From the NCBI RefSeq assembly GCF_002410825.1, contig NZ_DHOS01000002.1, positions 62,001-126,000 on the forward strand: DNA of 64,000 bases, written 5' to 3'. The stretch comes from Proteiniphilum sp. UBA5384 (GTDB taxonomy: Bacteria > Bacteroidota > Bacteroidia > Bacteroidales > Dysgonomonadaceae). A model generated the notes under the pieces. It was not told the origin of the DNA, searched no databases, and saw only the letters and a list, made by a program, of their open reading frames with translations. The position numbers and the translations under genes are program-made. Within the stretch, counting starts at the first letter, position 1. Each line of letters starts with the position of its first letter. Shown in pieces: positions 17,859 to 27,240 of this stretch.

Positions 17859-18344
17859 ATGAAAGTTAAAGTATTGCTGATATTGACCGGCCTGCTTATA
17901 ATAGTAGGAGTGCTGGCGCAGAAACGACAGGACACACCGCAATTATACCAGTCGGATGGTGTCTATTATCGCGACAGGGCACAGACAGAGCTCTATACTG
18001 GCGATTATAGGGAGTATTATGATAACAATACGATCAAATTGGAAATGCAGATTAAAAACGGTCTGCCCGAAGGTACTTATATTGTTTATTTCGAAAACCG
18101 AAAGCCCAAAGAGGTGCGTTCCTATAAAGATGGGAAGCTGCATGGGCTTTGGAGGAATTATGATATATCAGGACAACTGCTCTCCGAAGCGGAATACAAG
18201 AACGGACAAAAGCACGGTACTTGGCGGATCTGGGATGAACTGGGAACCCAACGGTATGAAATGAATTACTACAACGGGCAAAAATCTGGTATCTGGAGAA
18301 TGTGGAATGAGGAGGGAGAGTTGTTGGACGAAAAAAAATATTGA
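17859..18344 (+). CDS. Secreted MORN-variant / YwqK-like repeat protein
   Basis: 161 residues from the ATG at 17859, which gives a clean signal peptide (MKVKVLLILTGLLIIVGVLAQ, positions 17859-17921). An in-frame ATG at 17829 would add ten residues before it. The body carries MORN-like repeats of the YwqK type: NGLPEGTYIVYFENRKPKE, DGKLHGLWRNYDISGQLLSE, NGQKHGTWRIWDELGTQRYE and NGQKSGIWRMWNEEGELLDE, spaced 23-24 residues. Such proteins are sometimes labelled YwqK-family antitoxins, but no toxin gene is adjacent and the export signal argues against that role. It sits between the two Pho-like promoters and may or may not belong to that group. Confidence 0.75.
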   Translation: MKVKVLLILTGLLIIVGVLAQKRQDTPQLYQSDGVYYRDRAQTELYTGDYREYYDNNTIKLEMQIKNGLPEGTYIVYFENRKPKEVRSYKDGKLHGLWRNYDISGQLLSEAEYKNGQKHGTWRIWDELGTQRYEMNYYNGQKSGIWRMWNEEGELLDEKKY

Positions 18345-18375
18345 ACTATTTTGTTAAGCAATATGAGCAGAACAG

Positions 18376-18412
18376 ATTTATTTGTTTTGTCGAGCGCAGA
18401 AAACAAATAAAT
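18376..18412. repeat. Perfect 13-bp inverted repeat after the MORN gene
   Basis: ATTTATTTGTTTT (18376-18388) pairs perfectly with AAAACAAATAAAT (18400-18412) around an 11-base loop. It lies just after the gene and before the next promoter. It could act as a bidirectional terminator, though no long T run follows on the plus strand. Confidence 0.6.
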
Positions 18413-18430
18413 TCAATGAACAATATCTTA

Positions 18431-18499
18431 TCGTAATAAAAACTTAACCACATCTTAATCAAAACGCAACGGCTTATTTGCGGTTACTCCATACTTTTG
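18431..18499 (+). promoter_or_regulatory. Second Pho-box-like operator with -7 element
   Basis: Repeats TCGTAAT, ACTTAAC, TCTTAAT and ACGCAAC start at 18431, 18442, 18453 and 18464, again exactly 11 bases apart. A perfect -7 element TACTTTTG is at 18492-18499. The distance from repeat starts to the -7 start is 61, 50, 39 and 28 bases; in the first operator it is 50, 39, 28 and 17. The two arrays are therefore in the same helical phase relative to the promoter. Confidence 0.7.
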
Positions 18500-18536
18500 T
18501 ACGGTTTTAAATTAAAAATACAAAATAATATCCATT

Positions 18537-18872
18537 ATGAGAACTTTATTAATGTTTGCTTGTGCTTTACTAATCTCGTCTGCCTTTGCTTCAACCGACA
18601 AAAAAAGCGAAAATAAAAGCAAAGAATTCATCTCTATCTTACAACTTACCGGCTCAGTGGTAGACGGGAAGAATAAGGAAACGCTTGCTGGTGCTGCTAT
18701 TATCGTGGACGGAAAGAAATATTATACCGACCTTGACGGGCAATTTACCATTACTGATGTAACTCCGGGTAAATACAAAGTAAAAGTTGAATTGATTTCT
18801 TACGAACCTTATACAACTGAGATCGATTTCACGAAAAATAAAAAATTGAATATCAGTCTGCTGCAAAAATAA
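18537..18872 (+). CDS. Small exported carboxypeptidase-regulatory-like domain protein
   Basis: 111 residues: a signal peptide (about 1-19, ending AFAS), a Lys/Ser-rich spacer, then a single carboxypeptidase-D regulatory-like beta-sandwich (about 37-110). The domain core is LTGSVVDGKNKETLAGAAIIVDGKKYYTDLDGQFTITDVTPGKYKVKVELISYEPYTTEIDF. The same domain forms the N-terminus of SusC-type receptors, but here it stands alone. It has its own Pho-box-like promoter, so it is likely induced with the receptor operon at 13.8 kb. It might act as a periplasmic or surface accessory; no catalytic motif is present. Confidence 0.8.
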   Translation: MRTLLMFACALLISSAFASTDKKSENKSKEFISILQLTGSVVDGKNKETLAGAAIIVDGKKYYTDLDGQFTITDVTPGKYKVKVELISYEPYTTEIDFTKNKKLNISLLQK

Positions 18873-19291
18873 GCAATAGACTTCGAAGATGGAAAAAAAC
18901 ACTGCAGTCCATGACTCCAAAACCATGAGTCTGTAACCCAAAACGTCCGATGAATGATTCCAATCCAGTGCAACTGAACGTATGGAAAAATTTCTTTGGA
19001 CAGTAGTAATATAAATTCTGAATAAACATGGATTGGCTTGCGTATCAACGTAGATTGGTTTTATTTTCTTACAAAAAGTTTTGAAAAGTTTTGAAATTAT
19101 AAATAAATACTTTAATTTTGGCCCCATATTCTTTTTATTGTGAATTGCACTTCTGTAATATATTACAAAAAGGCGCATAGTAAACTATTTTATATATTAA
19201 TATATTTTTTATCTTCAATCGATTAAGATATATTTTTAATTAATCAGGGGTGATAATGTATGAATATTTAATAATCTAATTATAACCAGCA
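18873..19291 (+). promoter_or_regulatory. Intergenic region with promoter of the second Sus locus and an operator-like palindrome
   Basis: 419 bases without a credible gene. TTTG (19090-19093), 19 bases, then TAATTTTG (19113-19120) fits the Bacteroidota promoter consensus and would start a leader of about 165 bases before the IPT/NHL lipoprotein. Within that leader TCAATCGATTAA (19215-19226) is one base different from the perfect LacI-type operator at 7693-7704, around a palindromic AATCGATT. It may be a second site for that or a related regulator. The rest is AT-rich and shows nothing else I can support. Confidence 0.5.
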
Positions 19292-20749
19292 ATGCTAAAA
19301 CAAATCAAAAAAAAGTTCTTGGGATTTATTGCGATTTTATTTGTGATAAGTCTTGTCGCTACAAGTTGTAGTGAGGATGGTGGGTATCAAGGTGCCAAAC
19401 CGGTGATACCCTCTGATCCTTCGAAGCCGGTAACTTTTACCGATTATTCTCCGAAAGAAGGCCCTGTGCGGACTTTGATATTTATTGAAGGATCAAATTT
19501 CGGAACAGATATTTCAAAAATAGAAGTAACTATTGGAGGAATAATGGCTCCGGTGATTGGTTCTACGGGTACGAGGATCGCAGTAATGGCTCCCAGGCGC
19601 TCCAACAGGGGTGATGTCGTTGTTAAGATTATGGACGCAGCCGATAAAGTGGTAAAGGAGTATGAATTTGAAGATCTGTTTGATCTTCATGTGGCCTTGC
19701 AGGTAAACACATTGGTAGGAAAAGTGGACCCTCAAACCAATAAGTCCAGTATCATTAATGGGACGTTCGAAGAAGCGGAGTTTCAAGCACCTTGGTGGCT
19801 GGAATTTGATATAGACCCCGAAACGGGTGAAAAATCTATTTATTGTATTGATGCGGAAGACTTGGCCGCACTGCGGAAAATAAACTTGAATAGCGAGGAG
19901 GTTTCAACCGTATTCATGAAAGGACAGTCGGGCGCGAAGAAAATAAAATCGATGTTATTCGATACTCCCACCCGCGATACTCTGTTTTTTGTGGATGACA
20001 ACGGAAAGGGAAACTGGAACGACCGGCATGCGCTACCAAATATATTTTATACGCTCCGTAGGGAAAATTTTAGGAAAGTATATCCCTATCTATATGCACA
20101 AACTTCTTATTCTGCTGTATCTATGAACGATGGCACGCTGTTTTATAACACTTACACTAATTCAGTAGTGTATAAAGCTCGCCAGGTATGGGATGCTGCC
20201 GCCAAAATGTGGGACGGAGAATCACTGTTCAGTATCAAGGCAAATAGTAGTGGACATACTTTCATGTCAAAACATCCGGATGATTTGTATGTATATATTA
20301 CTGGGGTATTTCATGCTGTGTATAAATGTGCCTACAATAAGCAAACAAAAACTCTTGAATCACCTGCCGTTCATGTAGGATCTTTAACTGCGGCAACGGG
20401 TTATGCAGATCTTCCAGGTACTTCCGCTCGTTTCAATTATCCGCGACAGGGAGTTTTTGTGAAAAACAAAGAATATGTGGCACAGGGTAAAGCCGATGTG
20501 TATGATTTTTATGTGTGTGATAATCTAAACCATTGTATTCGGAAAATTACGCCCGACGGTCAGGTTAGCACATTTGCCGGACGCGGGAGTATAGGTTCCG
20601 ACGGAAATGTAAACGGTTGGATTGACGGTGACGCACGTGAAACGGCTCGTTTTAACAAACCAACGGGTATTTGTTACGACGAAGAAGAAGAGGTTTTTTA
20701 CGTAGCCGACAATGATAATAAACGAATACGTACCATTTCCGTAGAATAA
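19292..20749 (+). CDS. IPT/TIG and NHL-repeat surface lipoprotein of a Sus locus
   Basis: 485 residues. Lipoprotein signal ends LVATSC (Cys about 26). An IPT/TIG immunoglobulin-like domain (about 48-120: TDYSPKEGPVRTLIFIEGSNFGTDISKIEVTIGG) is followed by a beta-propeller-like region. Its C-terminal NHL repeats (about 410-485) read YVCDNLNHCIRKITPDGQVSTFAG and FYVADNDNKRIRTI. Proteins with this architecture often occur in Sus-type loci and are thought to bind glycan at the surface. It starts the locus; the SusC start codon is 12 bases after its stop codon, so they are co-transcribed. Confidence 0.88.
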   Translation: MLKQIKKKFLGFIAILFVISLVATSCSEDGGYQGAKPVIPSDPSKPVTFTDYSPKEGPVRTLIFIEGSNFGTDISKIEVTIGGIMAPVIGSTGTRIAVMAPRRSNRGDVVVKIMDAADKVVKEYEFEDLFDLHVALQVNTLVGKVDPQTNKSSIINGTFEEAEFQAPWWLEFDIDPETGEKSIYCIDAEDLAALRKINLNSEEVSTVFMKGQSGAKKIKSMLFDTPTRDTLFFVDDNGKGNWNDRHALPNIFYTLRRENFRKVYPYLYAQTSYSAVSMNDGTLFYNTYTNSVVYKARQVWDAAAKMWDGESLFSIKANSSGHTFMSKHPDDLYVYITGVFHAVYKCAYNKQTKTLESPAVHVGSLTAATGYADLPGTSARFNYPRQGVFVKNKEYVAQGKADVYDFYVCDNLNHCIRKITPDGQVSTFAGRGSIGSDGNVNGWIDGDARETARFNKPTGICYDEEEEVFYVADNDNKRIRTISVE

Positions 20750-20761
20750 GAAATACTAAAC

Positions 20762-23700
20762 ATGAAAAAAATGAAGAAATATATTCTCGCCGTTGTATGC
20801 TTGTTGATATGTACAACGAACCTGTTTGCTCAACAAAAGACCGTGGAAGTCTCCGGCACCATTCTTGATGCAGATGGACTTCCCCTGATTGGAGCCACTG
20901 TAGTCGTAAAGGAAAAACCGGGATTAGGTGCGGTTTCCGACATTGATGGCAATTACAAGATAAAACTCGAAGCCTTTCAATACCTTGTTTTCTCCTACAT
21001 TGGTTATGATAGTCAGGAGCATTTGGTGAAAGATGAAAATATGGTCTTGAATATCACTATGAAGGAATCGACAACGAATGTGCTCGAAGAAGTGACCGTT
21101 ACTGGAATGGGACCGCAGAAGAAAGTAACTGTAACCGGAGCAATTACCACCGTGGATGTGGAGACTTTGGTAACGCCGGTTTCAAGTGTCAGCAATGCTT
21201 TGGCTGGTCAGGTTGCCGGAGTGATGGCCATGCAGAGTTCAGGACAACCGGGACAGAACACTTCCGAATTCTGGATACGTGGTATTTCCACCTTTGGAGG
21301 CAGTTCCAGCGCATTGGTCCTGGTAGATGGGTTCGAACGAAATATGGATGAACTCAATATCGAAGATATAGAAACATTCTCCGTATTAAAAGATGCCTCT
21401 GCCACAGCTATCTATGGATCTCGTGGTGCCAATGGGGTTATTTTGATTACCACCAAAAGAGGGAAGGAGGGAAAGGTGGATGTGACCGCTAAAGCCGAAT
21501 ATACCTATACCACCCGTACCCGAACACCCAAATTCGCCGATGGACTGACTTATGCATCTATGGCGAATGAAGCGCGCCTGTCCCGTAATCAAAGACCTAT
21601 TTATACAGATCAGGAACTGATAATGATTGAAGATCAATTAGACCCTGATATTTATCCCAATGTTGACTGGATGGATCTTTTGTTGAAAGATGGTGCCCCC
21701 ACTTATCGTGCTTCAGTAAGTGTGAAAGGTGGCGGATCAAAAGCCCGGTATTATTTGTCCGGTAGCTTCCTTGATGAGGGTGGAATGTATAATGTGGATA
21801 AGACTATGAAGGAATACGATACCAATGCCAATTATCAACGGTACAATTACCGTATGAACATGGATATGAATATTACTAACTCCACACTGATTCAGGTCGG
21901 TATCGGTGGTGCGCTTGAAAAAACAAACCATGCCGGGACCACTTCTGACAATATTTGGTATTCCGTATTCGGTTATAACCCTGTCTCTATGCCGGTGATG
22001 TACTCAAACGGATATGTACCTGTTATACAGAAAGAAGAAAGCGAGAGAATGGAAAGAAGATACAATCCATGGACAGCCGCTACGCAAACCGGATATTCGG
22101 AAGTCTGGAAAAATACCATCAACTCAAACATCACGCTGGAACAAAAACTCGATTTTGTCACCGAAGGGTTGAGATTTACCGGACGTTTCGGTTACGATAC
22201 CTATAATGAAAATTATATTCAACGCCGGAAAAACCCTGAAATGTGGAGGGCTGAACGGCTACGCGATTCCAACGGGAAGATCGTATTCAACCGATTGGTA
22301 CCCGAGCGTTTGCTGGAGCAATTTTCCACTGCGTCGGGTGACCGGAAAGAATTTCTGGAAGCAGAATTGGCTTATGGTAGGACGTTTGGTGATCATAATC
22401 TCGCCAGTGTCTTCAAATATACACAGGACCGCTATGTGAATACCTCCGATATCGGTGGGGAAATCATGTCCGGAATTGCCCGCAGCCACCAGGGAGTAGC
22501 CGGAAATATATCTTACGGATACCAGAGTCGCTACTTCTTCAATTTCAATTTCGGATATAACGGTTCAGAAAATTTTGCTAAAGGGCATCAATTTGGTTTT
22601 TTTCCATCCTATTCGGCAGCATGGAACATTGCGGAAGAAAAATTCATCAGAGACCATATTGACTGGATCGGCATGTTTAAAATCCGGTATTCCTATGGCG
22701 AGGTGGGTGTGGACGGTGTAGATCCGAAAAAATCTGCTACCCGTTTCCCCTATTTGGCGAATTTTGGAAATTATAATACTACTTATGTCAAAGATGTGGA
22801 AGACCCTGTATATTATAATTGGGGAGACTTGAACAGTAAATTCGGGTACGAGGGATTGACTTACACAAAAGTGTCATCCAATAATGTGACCTGGGAAGTC
22901 GCCAAGAAGCATGACCTTGGGGTAGATGTATACCTCATGGGCGATAAATTTGGCCTTACGGTGGATTACTTTAACGAACGTCGTGACGGAATTTACATGT
23001 CCAGGGACTTTTTGTCTGATATGGTGGGTATTCAGGGAACTAATCCGTCGGCAAATGTAGGAAGCGTGAAAACACACGGGTTCGATGGTAACTTTAAACT
23101 TTCACAAAAGGCGGGCAACGTCAATTTACAGGTACGGGGCAACTTCACCTACAGTAAAAATAAGATTACCGAGGCCGATGAAATGGTAAACCGCTATCCC
23201 TATCTTCGCAAAACGGGCTATCGAGTCAATCAGGCAAAAGGATTGGTTGCTTTAGGCTTGTTTAAAGATTACGAAGATATCCGCAACAGCCCACGGCAGG
23301 ACTTCGGCAACGCCCGGGACGTAATGCCCGGAGATATCAAATACAAGGACATAAACGGTGATGGTATTGTCAACAATGACGACATTGTACCCATTGGCGC
23401 TACCTCGAAACCTAACCTGATTTATGGTCTGGGAGTTTCTGCCACGTGGAAAGGGTTTGATGTGAACGTCCACTTCCAGGGTGCCGGCAGATCGAGTTTC
23501 TTCATTAATGGTTTCACCGTATATCCGTTTACCAACGGAGAATGGGGGAACATTCTGGAAGACGTAGCCAAAGGTAACCGTTGGATTTTAGGTGTCAATG
23601 AAGACCCCAATGCCGAATACCCACGGTTGAGTTATGGCGGAAACGCCAACAACTACCGCGCATCTACCTATTGGTTGCGTGACGGTTCTTATTTACGATT

Positions 23701-23902
23701 AAAAACACTTGAAATAGGGTATACATTGCCCAAAGTAATTACGACCAAGATACATTTGGAAAAAGTAAGATTCCATCTGGTAGGTCAAAACTTACTGACA
23801 TTTTCGAAATTTAAACTATGGGATCCAGAAATGGGCAGTTCCAATGGACAAAAATATCCGTTAGGAAAAACCATAACTGTCGGACTAACCGTTAATATTT
23901 AA
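20762..23902 (+). CDS. SusC-family TonB-linked outer-membrane transporter
   Basis: 1046 residues. Signal peptide (about 1-23, ending LFAQ), carboxypeptidase-regulatory-like domain (about 27-105, VSGTILDADGLPLIGATVVVKE), plug with SVLKDASATAIYGSRGANGVILITTKRGK, and a barrel ending KTITVGLTVNI. It forms the import channel of the second locus with the SusD that follows. Compared with the first SusC it has a longer inserted region around 660-700 (DGVDPKKSATRFPYLANFGNYNTTY). The locus contains no glycoside hydrolase, so the substrate may be a small oligosaccharide produced elsewhere. Confidence 0.95.
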   Translation: MKKMKKYILAVVCLLICTTNLFAQQKTVEVSGTILDADGLPLIGATVVVKEKPGLGAVSDIDGNYKIKLEAFQYLVFSYIGYDSQEHLVKDENMVLNITMKESTTNVLEEVTVTGMGPQKKVTVTGAITTVDVETLVTPVSSVSNALAGQVAGVMAMQSSGQPGQNTSEFWIRGISTFGGSSSALVLVDGFERNMDELNIEDIETFSVLKDASATAIYGSRGANGVILITTKRGKEGKVDVTAKAEYTYTTRTRTPKFADGLTYASMANEARLSRNQRPIYTDQELIMIEDQLDPDIYPNVDWMDLLLKDGAPTYRASVSVKGGGSKARYYLSGSFLDEGGMYNVDKTMKEYDTNANYQRYNYRMNMDMNITNSTLIQVGIGGALEKTNHAGTTSDNIWYSVFGYNPVSMPVMYSNGYVPVIQKEESERMERRYNPWTAATQTGYSEVWKNTINSNITLEQKLDFVTEGLRFTGRFGYDTYNENYIQRRKNPEMWRAERLRDSNGKIVFNRLVPERLLEQFSTASGDRKEFLEAELAYGRTFGDHNLASVFKYTQDRYVNTSDIGGEIMSGIARSHQGVAGNISYGYQSRYFFNFNFGYNGSENFAKGHQFGFFPSYSAAWNIAEEKFIRDHIDWIGMFKIRYSYGEVGVDGVDPKKSATRFPYLANFGNYNTTYVKDVEDPVYYNWGDLNSKFGYEGLTYTKVSSNNVTWEVAKKHDLGVDVYLMGDKFGLTVDYFNERRDGIYMSRDFLSDMVGIQGTNPSANVGSVKTHGFDGNFKLSQKAGNVNLQVRGNFTYSKNKITEADEMVNRYPYLRKTGYRVNQAKGLVALGLFKDYEDIRNSPRQDFGNARDVMPGDIKYKDINGDGIVNNDDIVPIGATSKPNLIYGLGVSATWKGFDVNVHFQGAGRSSFFINGFTVYPFTNGEWGNILEDVAKGNRWILGVNEDPNAEYPRLSYGGNANNYRASTYWLRDGSYLRLKTLEIGYTLPKVITTKIHLEKVRFHLVGQNLLTFSKFKLWDPEMGSSNGQKYPLGKTITVGLTVNI

Positions 23903-23945
23903 CATGCTTAATCACAAATTTTTGAAAAGAAACAACTTTAATCAG

Positions 23946-25979
23946 ATGAAAAAAATATATATCTTACTGAGCGCCCTTATAGGTTTGGGAACATTTCTCC
24001 AATCCTGCTCCGATCATCTGGATGTGGAGCGCTATTTCAATGACCGTCAGAGTCTGGAACGTATTTTCAATAGCCGGGATTATACCGAACAGTGGCTGGC
24101 CAATGCTTATTACCAACTGTTGAATTATAACCTGGAGATAGGACACGTTCAGTTCACGATTACTAATTTCTCGGATGATATGATTTTTACTGAGGGAGGT
24201 GCAGGCATAAGTTTTGCTAAATATAAAGCTGGTGAATATGGACCGCAATATACCTCTGGCAATCCGTCAAATCTTATAGCCCGTCCCTGGGACCAATCTT
24301 ATGAAGGTATCCGCCAGGCATCTATTTTTATACAAAATGTGCATCCGGGTGATGAGATCACCGAAGCCATGTATCGAGACCTCAAAGGACAGGCTTATTT
24401 TATTCGTGGTTATCTCTACTGGTTATTATTGCGGAAATATGGGCCGGTACCCATCCTTCCTGAAGAAGGGCTCGATTATGAAGCACCCTATTCGGAATTG
24501 GCTCGTCCGAGAAATACATATGACGAGTGTGTGGAATATATTTCAGAACAGATGCTGTTGGCTGCAGGACTTTTGGGACAGGATCGAAGTACTTTGTCCG
24601 CTTCACGCCCTACCAAGGGTGCCGCTCTGGCCGTCCGCGCCAAAGTATATCTTTATGCGGCAAGCCCGCTGGCGAACGGTAATCTGGAAATGGACGATTT
24701 CGTAGATGATCAGGGAAGGAACCTCATCTCCCAAGAATACGATGAAGGAAAATGGGCAAAAGCCGCGGCTGCAGCCCGTGATGTGATAGAATTGGATGAA
24801 TATGAACTTTATATAGCTCCAAAACGCCAAACTGGCGGACTTTGGGGTGCTTATCCGCAAACCATCGAGCCCCCCTACCATCCGATATATTCCGAGAAGA
24901 CCTGGAAAGAAGGTGGATGGAGTGACATTGACCCGTTGGATTCGTATCGTGCCCTGTTCAATGGTGACTTGTATGTGACCGAAAATCCCGAATTGATCTT
25001 TTCACGCGGCGATAACCAACTGGACTATCGATTTGGGATACAATCCATGTCGCGTCACCAGATTCCGGTGAGTAAAGGAGGTGGATTCAATTGCCATGGG
25101 ATTACCGGTAAACAATGCGACGCTTACGGTATGAGTGATGGAAAGCCGTTCGACCGGACTACCAGCCTGAAAGGATTTACTACGAAAGATGGTGAATATC
25201 CTTATCTGAAAAAAGATGTATGGCTGGAATATGCCAACCGCGAACCGCGCTTCTATGCCTCGGTTGCTTTTAGTGGCGCACTGTGGGGAGGAATAAGCGC
25301 ATCGGATGCCACCAATCGTGAATTCCAGACATTTTACTATTATGGTGAAGATGATGGTAGAAAAATTGTGAGCACGCAGGATCGTTGGATACCGACCGGT
25401 ATCGGGATGATGAAATTTGTGAATCCGAAAGAGAGTTACGCGAGTGGTGGAACGGCATATCCTAAAGTTGACCCAGCTATCCGCTATGCTGATATCTTGC
25501 TGATGTATGCCGAAGCGTTGAATGAACTGACAACAACTCATTCAGTTTTGTCGTGGGATGGTAATGAAATATATACCATCACAAGGGATGTCCCGGCAAT
25601 GAAAGCAGCCGTGCTTCCGGTGCGCCTGCGTGGTGGTGTGCCCAATTACGATGAAGTAGGCTTGGGTAATCCATATAATTCTCCCGATGAACTGAGAACA
25701 TTACTTAAACGTGAACGCCAGATTGAATTTTTGGGTGAGAATCAACGCTATTACGACCTTCGACGTTGGAAAGATGCACCGGAGGAAGAAAGCCAGATGA
25801 TTTACGGATGCAATACTACTGTTCCGAAGGAATACCGAGAGCATTTCTATGAGCAGGTAGTGGTGTCGAGCATCCAAACCTCATGGTCCATCAAACAATA
25901 CTTCTGGCCAGTTGCTTATAATGAGTTGAAAAGAAACGCCCGTTTGACGCAAGCGCCCGGATGGCCGTCATTTGATTAA
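23946..25979 (+). CDS. SusD-like outer-membrane lipoprotein
   Basis: 677 residues from the ATG at 23946, chosen because it gives a standard lipoprotein signal (MKKIYILLSALIGLGTFLQSC, 23946-24008). An upstream in-frame ATG at 23904 would add 14 polar residues. SusD features include SDHLDVERYFNDRQSLERIF, KGQAYFIRGYLYWLLLRKYGPVPIL, AVRAKVYLYAASPLANG and the C-terminal LLKRERQIEFLGENQRYYDLRRWKDA. It pairs with the preceding SusC. At 677 residues it is longer than many SusD proteins, with extra loops around residues 300-420. Confidence 0.94.
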   Translation: MKKIYILLSALIGLGTFLQSCSDHLDVERYFNDRQSLERIFNSRDYTEQWLANAYYQLLNYNLEIGHVQFTITNFSDDMIFTEGGAGISFAKYKAGEYGPQYTSGNPSNLIARPWDQSYEGIRQASIFIQNVHPGDEITEAMYRDLKGQAYFIRGYLYWLLLRKYGPVPILPEEGLDYEAPYSELARPRNTYDECVEYISEQMLLAAGLLGQDRSTLSASRPTKGAALAVRAKVYLYAASPLANGNLEMDDFVDDQGRNLISQEYDEGKWAKAAAAARDVIELDEYELYIAPKRQTGGLWGAYPQTIEPPYHPIYSEKTWKEGGWSDIDPLDSYRALFNGDLYVTENPELIFSRGDNQLDYRFGIQSMSRHQIPVSKGGGFNCHGITGKQCDAYGMSDGKPFDRTTSLKGFTTKDGEYPYLKKDVWLEYANREPRFYASVAFSGALWGGISASDATNREFQTFYYYGEDDGRKIVSTQDRWIPTGIGMMKFVNPKESYASGGTAYPKVDPAIRYADILLMYAEALNELTTTHSVLSWDGNEIYTITRDVPAMKAAVLPVRLRGGVPNYDEVGLGNPYNSPDELRTLLKRERQIEFLGENQRYYDLRRWKDAPEEESQMIYGCNTTVPKEYREHFYEQVVVSSIQTSWSIKQYFWPVAYNELKRNARLTQAPGWPSFD

Positions 25980-26004
25980 TCCAGTAATAAAAAATAAAGT
26001 TAGT

Positions 26005-27048
26005 ATGAAACGATTATATATATATTTGACTGTACTGATTGGAGCACTTTTTCTTCTTCCCGGCTGTAATGATGAATGGAAAGAAGAGCTATATACCCGG
26101 ATGGTCTCCTTGAAAGCGCCCATCAATAAAGATGATGTGTCAGTTATTTACCTGAGATATAAATCCAATGGTGAATCTTCCACATATAAACTTCCTATTA
26201 TCGTGAGCGGGTCGAGTACCAATGATCGCGATTATAATGTGCGCATTGATGTAGACAACGACACGTTGAACTTCCTGAATATCGCCAGGTATGCCTCACG
26301 TACTGATTTATATTACAAGCAATTGCCAGCCGGTTTCTATGAATTTCCGTCGCAAACCTGCCATATTTCGTCAGGCGAAGATGTAGGCTTTTTTAATATA
26401 GATTTCAATTTTTCGGAATTGGATCTGGTGGAAAAATGGGTTTTGCCGGTGACTATCCTGCCCGATGCGTCCTATACAATGAACACTTATAAAGGCCGCC
26501 AGAAAGCTTTGCTATGGGTGATGCCATTCAACGATTATTCCGGTTCTTATAACGCCGCCAGTATGTATGTATATTTTGGCGATAATACCACAAAGTATAT
26601 GACTGCCAGCACCCGCGAAGCCTGGGTAGTGGATGATAACACCGTTTTCTTCTATGCCGGCATAACCGAGGAATTGGCTGAAAACAGAGGTGCATTTAAA
26701 GTAAAATGTGAGTTTCGAGCACCCGATGAAGTATCCGAAATAGAGAATGTGCATACGGCAGATGGCACTCCCCTTTATCTGAAAAGGGGGGAACTGGTGC
26801 TAAGTGCCGAAAATCCGGATTTAGAATTTGAAGTGGTGGGAGAACCCAAGTATGAGATCAAGGAAGAACTGGATATCGACAGGCCACATATCATTAAACG
26901 TATTTTCACCCTGACGATGGAGTATAAGTATAAAGACACGGTCTCCAGCGAGAATATGGATTTTCCTTACAGATGTAAGGGTACCATGCTTATGCAGCGG
27001 AATATAAGTACATTAATACCCGACGAAGACCAAGCTATATTCTGGTAA
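26005..27048 (+). CDS. DUF1735/DUF4361-type surface lipoprotein of the second Sus locus
   Basis: 347 residues from ATG 26005; this start places the lipobox LLPGC (Cys20) correctly, whereas the in-frame ATG at 25972 overlaps the end of the susD gene. The N-terminal part has the pattern of DUF1735-like domains of Bacteroidota Sus loci (VSVIYLRYKSNGESSTYKLPIIVSGSSTNDRDYNVRIDVD). A second beta domain (FNDYSGSYNAASMYVYFGDN) resembles the DUF4361/DUF4973 type. These are non-catalytic surface proteins thought to help glycan capture. Exact Pfam assignment needs a profile search. Confidence 0.75.
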   Translation: MKRLYIYLTVLIGALFLLPGCNDEWKEELYTRMVSLKAPINKDDVSVIYLRYKSNGESSTYKLPIIVSGSSTNDRDYNVRIDVDNDTLNFLNIARYASRTDLYYKQLPAGFYEFPSQTCHISSGEDVGFFNIDFNFSELDLVEKWVLPVTILPDASYTMNTYKGRQKALLWVMPFNDYSGSYNAASMYVYFGDNTTKYMTASTREAWVVDDNTVFFYAGITEELAENRGAFKVKCEFRAPDEVSEIENVHTADGTPLYLKRGELVLSAENPDLEFEVVGEPKYEIKEELDIDRPHIIKRIFTLTMEYKYKDTVSSENMDFPYRCKGTMLMQRNISTLIPDEDQAIFW

Positions 27049-27075
27049 GCGATTGCTGTTTTTTAATAATTAGAT

Positions 27076-27130
27076 ATACCTCCAGGAGGTCGTTCAATGG
27101 AGAATTCCAAGAATGGCATTTTGGAGGTAT
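27076..27130. repeat. Inverted repeat closing the second Sus operon
   Basis: ATACCTCCA (27076-27084) pairs with TGGAGGTAT (27122-27130) over a 37-base loop, and CCTCCAGGAGG inside it is itself palindromic. It may be a transcript end structure; the T run after it is short. Confidence 0.4.
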
Positions 27131-27240
27131 TTGTTATCATGTATCGTTATATTTTGTAATTTAGAGGCATGAACGGAGTGGTATTTCTATAATAATCCGA
27201 TTTACAATTTATTAAAATCAAATATGAAATTTATTGCCTT

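Noticed and set aside
17859..18344. YwqK-like protein as antitoxin of a toxin-antitoxin pair
   Set aside because: It has an export signal and no neighbouring toxin candidate; the MORN-like repeats alone do not support that role.
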